NCBI GenBank assembly: GCA_018340805.1
Contig: JACMZG010001914.1
Coordinates: forward strand, 29,026,715 to 29,090,714
Source: Microvelia longipes
Lineage: Eukaryota > Arthropoda > Insecta > Hemiptera > Veliidae
Reading direction: 5' to 3'
Length of the DNA stretch: 64,000 nucleotides
The stretch's first letter is position 1; each line of letters opens with the position of its first letter. Both the position numbers and the translations under genes were made by a program. Under the pieces are notes generated by a model. The model was not told where the DNA came from. It made no database searches and saw only the letters and a program-made list of their open reading frames with translations. Below are positions 27,085-37,091 of this stretch, one piece after another.

Positions 27085-27390
27085 GTGGACTAGACTAATG
27101 GCTCCCAGAGATGGACTAGACTAATTGCTCCATGAAAATTCTTGAAACTGAATTGGTCTACTATACTCATTACTTAGCTTTCACCTACTGCGAGATGACT
27201 CTGCTTTGTATGTCATCAGTCTAGTCCACCACATGACCTATGTCATGTTTGAGTCATTAGTCTAGTCCACCTCTGTGAGCAATTAGTCTAGTCCACCTCT
27301 AGGAGCCATTAGTCTAGTCGACCTCTGGGAGACATTAGTGTAGTCGACCTGTGGGAGCCATTAGTCTAGTCGACCTGTGGGAGCCATCCC
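27085..27390. repeat. 26-bp minisatellite in two opposite orientations
   Basis: Unit CATTAGTCTAGTCGACCTCT plus GGGAGC (26 bp). About six copies run in plus orientation from ~27215 to 27390. About two copies at 27085-27131 are in the reverse orientation, separated by ~80 bp of other sequence. The array ends directly at a (TA)n tract. Confidence 0.75.
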
Positions 27391-27394
<4 letters not shown>

Positions 27395-27452
<58 letters not shown>

Positions 27453-27470
27453 ATATATATTATATATTAT
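27395..27470. repeat. (TA)n microsatellite
   Basis: Alternating TA with two short phase breaks (ATTA). It follows the 26-bp minisatellite without a gap. Confidence 0.95.
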
Positions 27471-28610
27471 GGCTTAATCCTACTAGTTTTAGTTTTTTTT
27501 GTCGGCCAAAAACTGACTCTTTAACAGAGCATTTTGTTTTAAGTAAAGTACACATTTTATTTGGTTTTACTACAAAAGAAAAAGACTTTACCATAAAATG
27601 TTCAAGTCATGTCATAAATTTAAATGAACAAAGAAAAATGTAAAATTTAATTAAACAATGCCGTTGACTTTAATTAGAAGCTTTGATTAATTCATTTATT
27701 TTTATTTTCCTAAAAACAACAAATTTTTCGCGGAAATTTATTTTCCTAATTAGTGAAAGTAAATTCTTTCCTAATTAAATAAGATTCTCGAGTAGATTTT
27801 TTCACGCTTTAGGGGCTTAATTTTTTTTAGGAAGGCTTTTGTTTTTATTGAAAAAAAATATCTTAAGTCCTTTGAAATTGAGGAGGCAAAATAGCCCTTT
27901 TAAATAGAGGCTTTAGATACTTACTGCTGAATTTCAAATTCTTATGTATACATTTATATGTTTATAAATAAATTGTTTTGTAAACAGTTCAAAATAAAAT
28001 TACGCCTATATAGTTATTTTGTTCTATAAAAACAAAACGTTTTTCCTTTTATTTTATTCCTGGCTCTAAACGACGTTTAATGTCTGTGTACATAAATATA
28101 AGTTCAATAGCTGTAGGAATACATGGAGATTGATAAGGGTGACTGTATCGTTTTTTTAGATGGAAAGAAATTTATATTGTGGTTCAGTGTTCCATCAGCC
28201 TTATCAGTGTAAGTGAGCTGACGTCAAGGAAAACCTTGCGATAATCTCAACACGAAACTAAGCGAAGAGGAAACACAGATTTTCGTTAAAGTGGATCGGT
28301 TTGGGTTCAAATTATGGGTAGACGCCGAGGAGAAACACTGACCATCTCGCTTTTCTCCATTACACTATTTATATTTTTTAATTATTTTTCCTTTTATATT
28401 AATTTAACTAAAATAAAATTGTAATTTTATTTTTACTTTAAAAAATAAAAGGAAATCAATACGGAAATCAAAACAATACGGATGGCCACTCCTATTCAGT
28501 GTGATTCGTATTCAATTCGACTAGGAGGTTGGCCCCAAGGTAAAGTAATGGGCCTATCACTAGTTTCATTTATTATTATTTTTTGTCTAATAGAACTTTA
28601 TTTTATTCAA
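27471..28610. other. AT-rich sequence, no recognised feature
   Basis: The open frame entering from the (TA)n tract (to 27643) has no known domain. Slightly less AT-rich from about 28190 to 28350. No gene recognised. Confidence 0.5.
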
Positions 28611-28875
28611 CCCGGTGGGGTCCCGGCGGTGTAATGGTTAGCACGTGCGCCTGCCACACTGGCAGTCCGGGTTCGATCCCGGTCGGGGTCTCTATAATTT
28701 TCATACGAGGGCGAAAATACATTTCTCGTGCTGTCCTTCAAAAGGGACGTTAAGCCGGTGGTTCCAAGCCTGTGCGATGTCAGGTACTCGTTAAATATCC
28801 TAAGCCTAAATGAACCAGGGGTTAGGCACAATTTAGGACCCTCAATAGTAGTTTATATTAAATATATATGTGTCT
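28611..28875 (+). mobile_element. tRNA-derived SINE
   Basis: The first ~80 bp resemble a tRNA: an A-box-like GTGTAATGGTTAGCACG (28629 on) and a B-box GGGTTCGATCC (28669-28679). These are the internal RNA polymerase III promoter elements. The anticodon region folds only as CTGCC/GGCAG around a 5-nt loop and the acceptor stem does not pair, so a working tRNA is excluded. A GC-richer body of ~180 bp follows, with AAAAGGGACGTTAAGCC and AACCAGGGGTTAGGC, ending in an AT-rich tail near 28870. A short stretch just before the head (CCCGGTGG) echoes its start (CCCGGCGG). The 74-codon minus frame over it is a shadow. Confidence 0.75.
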
Positions 28876-29998
28876 GCCTTATGGTTTCGAGATCAGGAAA
28901 ACTTGGTCTGGCAGTGAGGCACGTGATGTTTCTAGTGAAAGCTTTATAAACTTATAGTGAAGTCAAGGCTCTTCTATGGATTATACGCAAAATGTTTGCA
29001 CTAGGACACTCATAATGTAAATCACTATCTTCTAGCTAAGGAAGTTATTACAAAGGGCCTAAAAACGTGGCCTACATGCTATGTGATCTATCACCTCTCT
29101 CTAGTAACTATCACTATCAATTAAACTCTCTTTACTTTTCTCAACAATAGAGAACGTTTTTAATGTCATTTTTAAAAAGAACAAGATATTCGACAAAAAT
29201 CAAAAATATTTCAATCTATACCCACACTTGTATTACCACTAATCCATCATACCCACACTTGTATTACTACTCATCCATCATATCCACACTTGTATTACCA
29301 CTAATCCATCATACCCACACTTGTATTACCATTAATCCATCACTAATTAGAAAATACAAATTTTAAGCAAGTTGCTTAAAATTTGTCTACATGCGGACAA
29401 ATATTATTGTATTTATAATAATTATTTATTCAAAGTCACTTATTTAATAAAATAAACAAATGTATAAATCTACAAGTGAATAAACACTATTATTTTATAT
29501 ATTAATATATTTTCTTTTATCATCAGAAGAATGCTTATTTAGTAATGATAAAATATAAAATTGTAGAGAGGATATTTCCAAGGAAAATACAAAAGGATAT
29601 TCGTAGAAATGTCCAATTGTATCTTTTACATTTAAATTAATTCCTATCATTCATAATATTAAACCATCATGGAATATAATATTTATATTTTAACAACTAC
29701 CGAGAATTACTAATAAGTATTTTTTTACGTTTATAACTGGAATGAAATATAACGTTTATTATGTAAACAAATTTCATGAAATTGTTTTAAAAATAAAGAT
29801 AGTAGCTAAACTTAGTAATAGGTACTTAAAAGCTTATAACTTTTAATTTATAAATTTTTAACTACAAAGCAATAATGTAGTTGCATAAACAAAATCCATC
29901 TACCTAATACAACAACTGGAAAGGTTGTCAAATATTTTCTTTTTTTTATAAAATATTATTATACGATAATGTGATATTTTTTTAATAATTTGTATTTC
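28876..29998. other. AT-rich sequence with one small tandem repeat and one hairpin
   Basis: Apart from the 31-bp tandem repeat at 29221-29345 and a perfect ~15-bp hairpin at ~29355-29386 (ACAAATTTTAAGCAA and complement), nothing is recognised. Confidence 0.5.
29221..29345. repeat. 31-bp tandem repeat, 4 copies
   Basis: CCCACACTTGTATTACCACT plus AATCCATCATA repeats four times (starts ~29221, 29252, 29283, 29314) with a few substitutions. Confidence 0.85.
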
Positions 29999-30000
29999 TA

Positions 30001-30240
30001 TAGCTTTTCCACATTTATTTGAGAAGATATTAATTGTATTTGAGAATAATGACTTGTATTTGAGAAAATATCAAATGTAAATTAGATTAGTCTGTTGAAT
30101 ATGATAAAACAACAAATGTAGTTGAGAATAGTCAATTTTATTTGAAAAAGCATTTTATAAAATTGAGAATTGTTTAATTTCATTTCAGAAAGGGTGATTT
30201 GAATTTGAGAAGTTGTCAATTGTATTTGAGAAAATTATCC
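30001..30240 (+). repeat. Left terminal array of ~21-bp repeats
   Basis: The word GAGAA within TTGTATTTGAGAATA recurs at 30021, 30042, 30062, 30124, 30165, 30207 and 30229. Degenerate versions sit at ~30083, 30103, 30144 and 30186. Spacing is always 20-22 bp, near two helical turns. Eleven positions can be counted. The likely role, by analogy with subterminal transposase sites, is binding of the transposase (inference). Confidence 0.8.
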
Positions 30241-30438
30241 AAATGACAATCAGCTGTGCTTTGTTATTGTTTATTAACTCTGTGCTTTGTTATTGTTTAT
30301 TAATTCTTGCTTTGTTATTGTTTATTAATTGTTGCTGTTATTACTATGTTTTTCTTTATTTGCAGTGTTGAGGTTTCTTTTTGTTGGGTTGTAAGATAAG
30401 TGTATGTATGTGTATGTGTAAAGTGTAAAATATTCGAC

Positions 30439-31671
30439 ATGGAGCTCACAAACAACTGCGGTATTTGCCGATCCACCATGCTGAGAAAACTCGCAGTAAG
30501 AATTTTGCCCATTAGACATTTGCTACATGAGGTTTGTTTAGAAAACCAACGTGAATTGCAGATGTTCAATGCAGAACAATTTCCCATTTGTCGTCAAGAA
30601 ATTGATATGGCGGAGCACATTGTTAGAAAAATTTACCAAAAACATTCTAACCAAGACCGGCAAAGTATTGTCTGTAGAGGAGAAGATTGGGTAGCGTTAA
30701 GCACTCAGTTGAATGTCCCCTACAAGACGGCATACCGGCATACCTCTACCCAAGGGGGGAAAGAAACCAAAAGTTCTAACAGATCAAAAAGTAGATGAGA
30801 TCGAAACCTGGGGATAGGGGACGATTGTGGTCTTACCTTAAAACAAATTCAAGGCAAGTTATTGAACTCTTTTCAAAAAATTGTTTCTGTAGCAACAATT
30901 TGAAACTACCTTGAAGATAGGGTTATGACCTTTAAGCAGTTCCATAATGAACCTATTACAATGAACTCGGTCGAAAACAAGATCAAACGAGCCAACTATG
31001 TTCGTACTTTAAACGAACTTATGCAACAAGGAAAGCAAATTGTTTGGCTCGTCGAGACCAATTTTAATCTGTTCTGTAGATGTAAAAGAGGACGAGCTAA
31101 AGCTGGAAACAGAGCAGTTCAAAAGCTATCATCAAGCAAAGGACCTAATGTTCATTTAATTTGTGCAATTTCGGCAGCAGGCTTGTTAGCTTTGGATCGA
31201 AGAAGAGGGTCATTTACCAATGAATCAGCAAGAGCATGGGTTGAAGAAACCTTAATGTAAAGATGGCAAGACGCCGGCAATCGGCTTGAGGACCTGGTAG
31301 TTGTTTTAGACAATGCTCCGTGTCACAGCCGGCTAGAATCAGTTCATGACGGGACTCCAGCAACGTTACTGCGGTTATCTCCTTATTCACCAATGTTGAA
31401 TCCCGTAGAAACCATATGGTCCAAGGTGAAGGCGTTTGTAAAAGCAAACCTGAGAGTTTCACAAGTTCAACCACCCGGTGTTGGAGAACAAAGGCTCGCC
31501 TACTTAGAAACTGTGATTGAACAAGCAAAGGACACTATTGTCGGTGGTGATTGTGCACGTGCTGTTCAACACAGTACAAGTTTCCATCCTGTAGCCTTAG
31601 CAATGGAAGATATGAAAGTAGGCAATAAAAAATTTGGGAGGTCTCTTAAATTAATATATAAAATGTGTAAA
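30439..31671 (+). pseudogene. Broken DDE (IS630/Tc1-like) transposase
   Basis: Would cut and join the element ends. The start at 30439 is preferred over an upstream in-frame ATG at 30400, which lies in low-complexity sequence. A helix-turn-helix-like segment (ALSTQLNVPYKTAYRH) lies near 30690-30735. The catalytic part shows VETNFN (~31053-31070), where the family has D-E-T-N, so the first Asp appears replaced by Val. Then comes LDNAPCHSR (~31300-31329, second Asp) and SPYSPMLNPVE (~31384-31416, Glu). The second D to E spacing here is 32 residues. Lesions: a frame change near a G6 run at 30754-30759, a return to the first frame by ~30830, an in-frame TGA near 30900, and TAA at 31258-31260. Family assignment is firm; function is lost. 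Confidence 0.8.
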
Positions 31672-31772
31672 TAATGTACTGTAAATACTGTGATATGACG
31701 AATTAAGAACTATGTACTTATTTTAAAAAAAAGTATATTTTTTATTAATTTAAATTATTTATTGATTTATTA

Positions 31773-32025
31773 ATAATAACACATGAAAGTCACTCCACTG
31801 AATGGTTTTATTTAAAATAAATAAAATAGCAAAACCGGCTTTCAACCTAACAAAGGTCAACATCAGTACCGGTGTGTCTGGTTCAAGTCTCAGTCATATT
31901 AAGACCTAATAAAACTAACTCCTTCTCACCGGCACTGATGACCTTTGTTTGGTTGAAATCCGGTTTTGCTATTTTATTTGTTTTAAATAAAACCATTCAG
32001 TGGAGAGACTTTCATGTGTTATTAT
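31773..32025. mobile_element. Nested MITE, 253 bp, ~100-bp inverted repeats, candidate TTA duplication
   Basis: The left end ATAATAACACATGAAAGT is matched by the complement at the right end, and complementarity continues through the GCAAAACCGG block to about 31873 and 31926. TTA flanks both sides (31770-31772, 32026-32028), the target type of PIF/Harbinger elements. No coding capacity. It sits downstream of the transposase stop, so it inserted into the larger transposon. Confidence 0.75.
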
Positions 32026-32159
32026 TTATAATGAACTCCTCTAGCTCTCCTATTATACATCTGATATTTATTTTTTAAAACAATCGTTTATTGTTGCGGT
32101 TGATCCTATCCTATCCTTAAGTATTATTAGGTTTTTGTGATTAAATATAAAAATTTGAT

Positions 32160-32690
32160 ATGAAGCGTTCCGCCCCGCTAAGTCAAAGAGTTTTAAAAAA
32201 AATTCACATAGCTGCAAGTGTATATTATACTGTAGGTGACTAAGTGGGGTTTTGAGGGTCTGCAGCGTGAAAACCGTAAAACCTACCTAAATAATTTTTT
32301 GATACCTTTAAAGGCCGTGTTCAGTACATGAAAAAAAATTAAAATCGGTCAATTAGAAGTAGAGAAAAATAGGGTTGAAAATGACCGTTTTGGATAGATT
32401 TTCTGCTTCTTCTTATTCTTCTTCTTATTCTTCCTTCATTTTACGTTGACGCACCTACAGCCTAAACCACTGAACCGATTTTCATGTATGATGGCTTTTT
32501 GGATTCGTCCTTTGCCCTATGTAGTGCATTCCTAGCTCAAAAAAAATATTGATAATTTAAACTCCTAGGAGTTGATTTACTAGGAGTAGAGACCATTTTC
32601 GAAGGTCTAGGACCATGTTTTCCCCATAATTTAAGGATTTAATGTTGGTTCAAGTGAGTTGTTCCACCCTGTATATGTTTCATTGCTCAA
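32160..32690. other. Insertion-like segment in the transposon, possibly mariner-end bearing
   Basis: Base composition is more even than the surroundings. It holds a (TTCTTCTTA)n stretch (~32403-32435), a CTCCTAGGAGTTGATTTACT palindromic block (32560s) and ends near 32678 with TTCCACCCTGTATA, which resembles mariner-type ends. No matching left end could be identified. Not coding. Confidence 0.35.
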
Positions 32691-32744
32691 CTCTCACCTA
32701 TAATTGTATTTAAGAAAAATAGTAATGTAAAAATAGGCCGAATT

Positions 32745-32961
32745 TTGAGTTTCTCATTATCAAATCACAAGTTCTCAAAAACATTTAATAAATTCTTAAA
32801 TAGAATTCACTGCTCTCAAATTCATTTAATGCCTACTCAAATACAACTGACTGTTCTAAAATTCAATTGATGTTTTCTAAAATATATTTTTCTAATCTCA
32901 AATACAATTGATATGTTCTCAAATGAACATAACGGTTTCTCAAATAAAATTGGAAAAGGTG
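32745..32961 (-). repeat. Right terminal array of ~21-bp repeats, inverted to the left array
   Basis: The word TTCTC (complement of GAGAA) or a close variant starts at 32751, 32772, 32793, 32813, 32834, 32854, 32875, 32895, 32916 and 32937. Spacing is a strict 20-21 bp. Ten units are counted, and the outermost merges with the terminal inverted repeat. Confidence 0.8.
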
Positions 32962-32963
32962 TA

Positions 32964-34626
32964 GATTTCTAGCCATCGTCGGTCAGACTTGAATAAGTTC
33001 TGATAAGCTACGTTTAGCCCTTTAAAGGTCTTTCGTGGACTCTGGAGGGTTATAATAGACTTTTAAAGGGTTACTCCAAGCTATTTAGCTCTCATTCAAG
33101 CATGATTGATGATGACCAGAAGTGGTGGAATGTAAACTCTGGAATAAACATTTTCATTGTTGAAAGACTGTTTATCAGTTTGATATATAACAATTAATTT
33201 ATTTTTTATTATTGATTGTATCATGTGAAATATACTATTTTGACAGGTTTGCACAGGGGTGTGGGACTTGAATAGGACGCCAGCGCTGTGTGGCCACTTT
33301 CATGACTAAAAATTGAACTATTCATGTCAAAACACCTTTATAACTTAATAGAACTTAATAATAAAATCTTTATATACTTCGTAATGAATATTACATTACA
33401 AATATTTAATTTGAATGTCTCAATTCTTATTCTTACTCTTATGTAAGGTTTTATTCATACTTCATCCAACCTAATAACTATTTAAGTGTCCCCTGAAGAA
33501 GTGCTGCCGTTTAAAATGTCCATAATACGAATTATTAGGCAATACTTGTCCCATATGGTCCATAGCATTTTCCTTATTATTCATATACTCATATTTAACA
33601 AAAAATAATAATAAAAAAAAACATAAAATAATAGAAACAAAAAAGTTGATATTAATTTTTTTCATCCTTGTCATCAATTTGAGAAAAATATATAACTTTG
33701 GTTTTTTTAGCAATCTTTTTTTGGTTCCCTTTAGTTTGTGATAGGGTTGATACAAGCTGTTACACGAATATTAGGGGATAAAAAAAATCACGAAAAAATA
33801 TTTCCCTTGGTCTTTCCACTACCTTATCTCCATTTTTAGGAGATATTGGAACACAAATTTGGATGCTCCCCCTTGGAAAAGCTGGATGTCTGCCATATTT
33901 GTAAATTAGGGCCACTCTCAATAAACTTTGGGTCTTTTTTTCTCTACACAATTTTCCCCAGCCATCTTTTATTATACGACCGACCCGACCATAAAAAAAT
34001 ACAAGAGAAAATAGTGTGATAGCAAGGCCTCGGCAGTAAAATCCTTATTAATACCATTTATTTTACTCCAGTGTATTGTTGGTGTGGTGTTTATACGAAT
34101 ATATTATACCAGGGAACACTCTATGCCATACTGTGCCCTTCTTTCTATTTAAATAAATTTTTCCCTTCTGCATGTAGCTTAATTAAAGATATATTCTGCT
34201 TTATTTATATTTTTTTAAATTGTGTAAGGTGTATTTTTCAAGCCCTTTCATGTTTTTAACTTATAAGTTAACAAAAATATAATGTACATTTTGGTTTTAT
34301 AGTCTTTTTTAAATAAGTGTACATATTAGATAATTAATAAAATAGACATAATTATGTTTTAATTAACTTTCTTTCTGAGAACAACGAGTCACACGTATAA
34401 AACAAATCGTTGACACGATAAAGCCTGTATACACAGAAATCACTTTATACACCACAACCTAAACAATTGTTGTTTCCAGCTGTGAAATTTTGTTTCAATC
34501 TTTCTCGTGATGATTTGCATTAAATATAGTATTATTACTACATGGTCAAATACCTGATAAGTCATAACCCCATACCTTACAAAAGATAGACCCTCCACAA
34601 CCCTTATGTGATAAGAAATTCCTCAT
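32964..34626. other. AT-rich sequence, no supported gene
   Basis: A 94-codon minus-strand frame (33755-33471) contains one strongly hydrophobic stretch (FFVSIILCFFLLLFFV) after basic residues, which could be a membrane anchor. It has no family match I recognise and no visible exon context, so it is not called as a gene. Nothing else is recognised. Confidence 0.45.
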
Positions 34627-35564
34627 TCCACATACGATAAATTCCATAAATACGTATAAAATAATTGTTTAGATCCAAGCAGGAATTGGAGAGACGAGAC
34701 AGTGAGCTTTCCCCACCACTAACAACCCAAGCAAGCCCAAGCTAGAAGGACAGTGCCTCATGAGTCATCAGACAGTATCTACAGTCAGTTGGTCCGACCC
34801 CTTTCTTAATAACTCGTCGGCATGGAAATCTCTCTTACCGATCAGCAGCGTATCAATATCAAATTTCTGGCTGAACTCGGCAAGAATGGTCGAGAAATTC
34901 ATGTGATAGTGTACGGAGAAGATGCCTTGAAGGAACCAAAGGTCCACAAGTGGTTAAAGCGGTTTAGAGAAGGACGAGAAGACTTCAAGGATGACCCTCA
35001 ACCCGGATGCCCTACCACTTCGTCTTCTGACGAAAATGTGGATCATGTTCGATCAATTGTCTTCAAAAATTGTCGATCGACAGTTAGAATGGCGTATAAA
35101 CTAAATTTGTGTAAAATAAAAGTTACCTACAAGCACGGGTTGCTCGAGTCCGCCCGGAATTGGCTCGCGAAAAACTTTGGATCCTTCATCACAACGCTCC
35201 ATCGCACACTTCATTGGTTTTAGGCGAATTTTTGGCGCGCCACTCAATCACAGTCACTGACCAGCCACCATATACACCCGATTTGCCACCGTGTGACTTT
35301 TTTTGTTTCCTAAATGTAAAATGTTGCTTCGGAGGCGCCATTTGGGGGACGTGGATGACATAAAAGGAGCGCCGACGAGGCAGCTGAAGGGCCTCAAAGT
35401 AGAGGACTTTGAAGGATGTTTTCAACCATGGAAACGGCGTTGGACCAAGTACGTTTTATCAGGGGGGAGTCCTTTGAAAGGGACAAAATTTTATTTGATG
35501 ATTAATTGTAAAATAAAATATATATGATATTTTTATACGTATTTATGGGACAGACCTCGTGGAA
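34627..35564 (+). mobile_element. Deleted mariner element
   Basis: Ends share an 18-bp inverted repeat, CCATAAATACGTATAAAA at 34644-34661 and its complement at 35531-35548. Outside this, TTCCAC occurs at both edges. The whole unit is ~0.94 kb, shorter than the ~1.3 kb usual for mariner, because the middle of the transposase is missing. The exact outer boundary and TA duplication are not certain. Confidence 0.7.
34822..35527 (+). pseudogene. Mariner transposase, internally deleted
   Basis: Residues 1-95 from the ATG at 34822 form the mariner N-terminal DNA-binding region, with the second helix-turn-helix block ending in FKDDPQPG and the following ENVDHVRSIV. The region with the first catalytic Asp is absent. 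The sequence resumes at about 35150 and changes frame near 35165-35190 to show LHHNAPSHTS, where the family has a catalytic Asp between H and N. It then shows YTPDLPPCDFF (~35270-35303), which carries the final Asp. A third frame (35303-35527) holds the C-terminal EDFEGCFQPWKRRW block. Two frameshifts, an internal deletion and loss of one catalytic codon make it non-functional. Confidence 0.85.
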
Positions 35565-35774
35565 CACAAAATAAGATGCTTAATTAACTAACCACTTTAC
35601 ACTTCATCCTTACAGGGTGCTTTTTTGAATGGTGATTGAAAAAATTCCTCTTAAATTAAATAAATGACATATAGAATTATTATTCATCAAGAGACTTTCA
35701 GCCATTTTGCCGCTCTGCAGTCTCGGCGCTGAGAGATGCATTTTAGCCCCAGCGTCTTCTTGTGGCAGTTTTGC

Positions 35775-36152
35775 GGACACATGGTTGTAGTACTTTAATA
35801 GTTCGTCATATTACTGGTTTTTATAAGTGGCCTACTGTCACGATATAAGTGAATTTTCAAATGTATTAGTGAAAAAACTTAATTTGTTTTCATTATGTCA
35901 TACAATGACATGGTTTTGTTTGACATATATATGTCAATCAATAAAACCAGAACTAATTCTGATAATAGAATAAAACTTCGTAGGTTTGTAAACCATGCAT
36001 AGTAGTACATGTAGAAAAATTTGCAGCTCAATCTATACACTAATATTTTTAGGGATCATTATAGTGGGTTAATGACGTCACACATAATTCATAAATAATA
36101 GGGTTCTGTACATTAGCAAGGTTGATCATTGTGCACCGAATTTCATTTCGAT

Positions 36153-36184
<32 letters not shown>

Positions 36185-36310
36185 CTGACCACGCTTGATG
36201 CTGCTAGTTTTTATGATCGAACAAAAACTAGATATACTTGCTGTATTGAAACGAAACTTAGTACTCTTATTTAATACGTTACGGGATACTACTGAACTTC
36301 AGCTCAATTA
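35775..36310 (+). repeat. Family A-related dispersed repeat (subfamily A2) joined to a family A head fragment
   Basis: 35785-36150 is similar to 52085-52460 (shared TAGTTCGTCATATTAC, TATATGTCAATCAATAA, GGGTTAATG). It follows the same order of blocks as the middle of family A (CTGATAAT, AAACTT, GGGTTAATGACGTCA). A short (TA)n at 36158-36183 separates it from a family A head segment (CTGACCACGCTTGATGCTG, TATGATCGAACAAAAAC) at 36184-36306. Confidence 0.6.
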
Positions 36311-36377
36311 AATTATTTTCTGATTTTTTACTATTCTTTTGTAATCATTAAGGTTTCGGATTATTTTTCAAGCACAA

Positions 36378-36379
<2 letters not shown>

Positions 36380-36434
<55 letters not shown>
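36380..36434 (-). other. Poly(A) tail of the non-LTR element (T55 on the plus strand)
   Basis: Uninterrupted run of 55 T on the given strand, directly next to the candidate target duplication on one side and the element's terminal stem-loop on the other. A tail this long suggests a recent insertion or later slippage. Confidence 0.8.
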
Positions 36435-36437
<3 letters not shown>

Positions 36438-36440
<3 letters not shown>

Positions 36441-36471
36441 CGCATGCTCCATGATAATATTACATGCGCTC
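36438..36471 (-). other. Terminal stem-loop next to the poly(A) tail
   Basis: A perfect 9-bp inverted repeat (GAGCGCATG at 36438-36446 and complement at 36463-36471) lies three bases from the poly(A). It is GC-rich against an AT-rich background. By analogy with non-LTR elements whose reverse transcriptase recognises 3' RNA structure, it could be the template-recognition signal (inference). Confidence 0.55.
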
Positions 36472-36806
36472 GGCTGCACAGGGGGATAAAGCTTACATGC
36501 AGCTCCAATTTTTTTTTCTTCTTTATTTATTTTTGTCAAGAACAACAATATTTAGAATGTTCAATGTAATAAGCACAAACTTGGAACAATGTAATTTATT
36601 CTAAAATGATGTAAGCTTTTTCTTACATCTTACATTTTTCTCTCTAATCGTTTACCAGAATCCATCCTTCTACTATTTTAAAATTAATGAAGTAACTAAA
36701 ACTATGTATGTACAAAATGTAAACTAAAATAAAATGTTTATTATAATAATTATTAAAAAAGATAAAGTAAAATATAATGAATTATTTAGAAATGAATGAT
36801 TTTACT

Positions 36807-36927
36807 TATGTTTACTCGTATATTTTTGTATATGTTTGTATAATTTGTATATGTTTACTCGTATATTTTTGTATATGTTTGTATATTTTGTATATGTTTA
36901 CTCGTATATTTTTGTATATGTTTCTCA
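36807..36927 (-). repeat. 43-bp tandem repeat in the 3' region of the non-LTR element, ~3 copies
   Basis: TATGTTTACTCGTATATTTT plus TGTATATGTTTGTATA... starts at about 36807, 36850 and 36894; the third copy is partial. Short frames on both strands through this tract are shadows. Confidence 0.8.
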
Positions 36928-37091
36928 TATGTTTGTGTTTTACGTGCATTGTGATAATAATAGTCTGAATGAAATGAATGAAGGCACAAAAAATAGAAAA
37001 TATTATTCGAAAAGAAAGAAAAAATAATTAAAAGAAATTTTTTTAAAAAAAAGGGAAAAAAGGTATACAAACATGCATATACAATAAAAAA

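Larger units (their letters stand above)
30001..32961 (+). mobile_element. Tc1/IS630-type DNA transposon with inverted arrays of 21-bp repeats
   Basis: Ends are inverted: left TAGCTTTTCCACATTTATTT, right (reverse complement) CACCTTTTCCAATTTTATTT. TA dinucleotides flank them (29999-30000, 32962-32963), as expected for the IS630-Tc1-mariner superfamily. Inside each end lies an array of about ten ~21-bp repeats in opposite orientation. A broken DDE transposase gene occupies 30439-31671. Between the gene and the right array are a nested MITE (31773-32025) and a second insertion-like segment (~32160-32690). The transposase has stops and frameshifts and an altered first catalytic residue, so this copy is dead. 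Confidence 0.75.

Noticed and set aside
28611..28690. Functional tRNA gene
   Set aside because: A and B boxes present, but acceptor and anticodon arms cannot fold and a SINE body follows directly.
31925..31965. Hammerhead ribozyme (CTGATGA followed by GAAA) in the nested MITE
   Set aside because: Helix II does not pair directly next to the core and no cleavage-site helix is formed; the match follows from the MITE palindrome.
33471..33755. Small membrane protein gene on the minus strand
   Set aside because: Only a hydrophobic stretch; no family, exon context or regulatory signal supports it.
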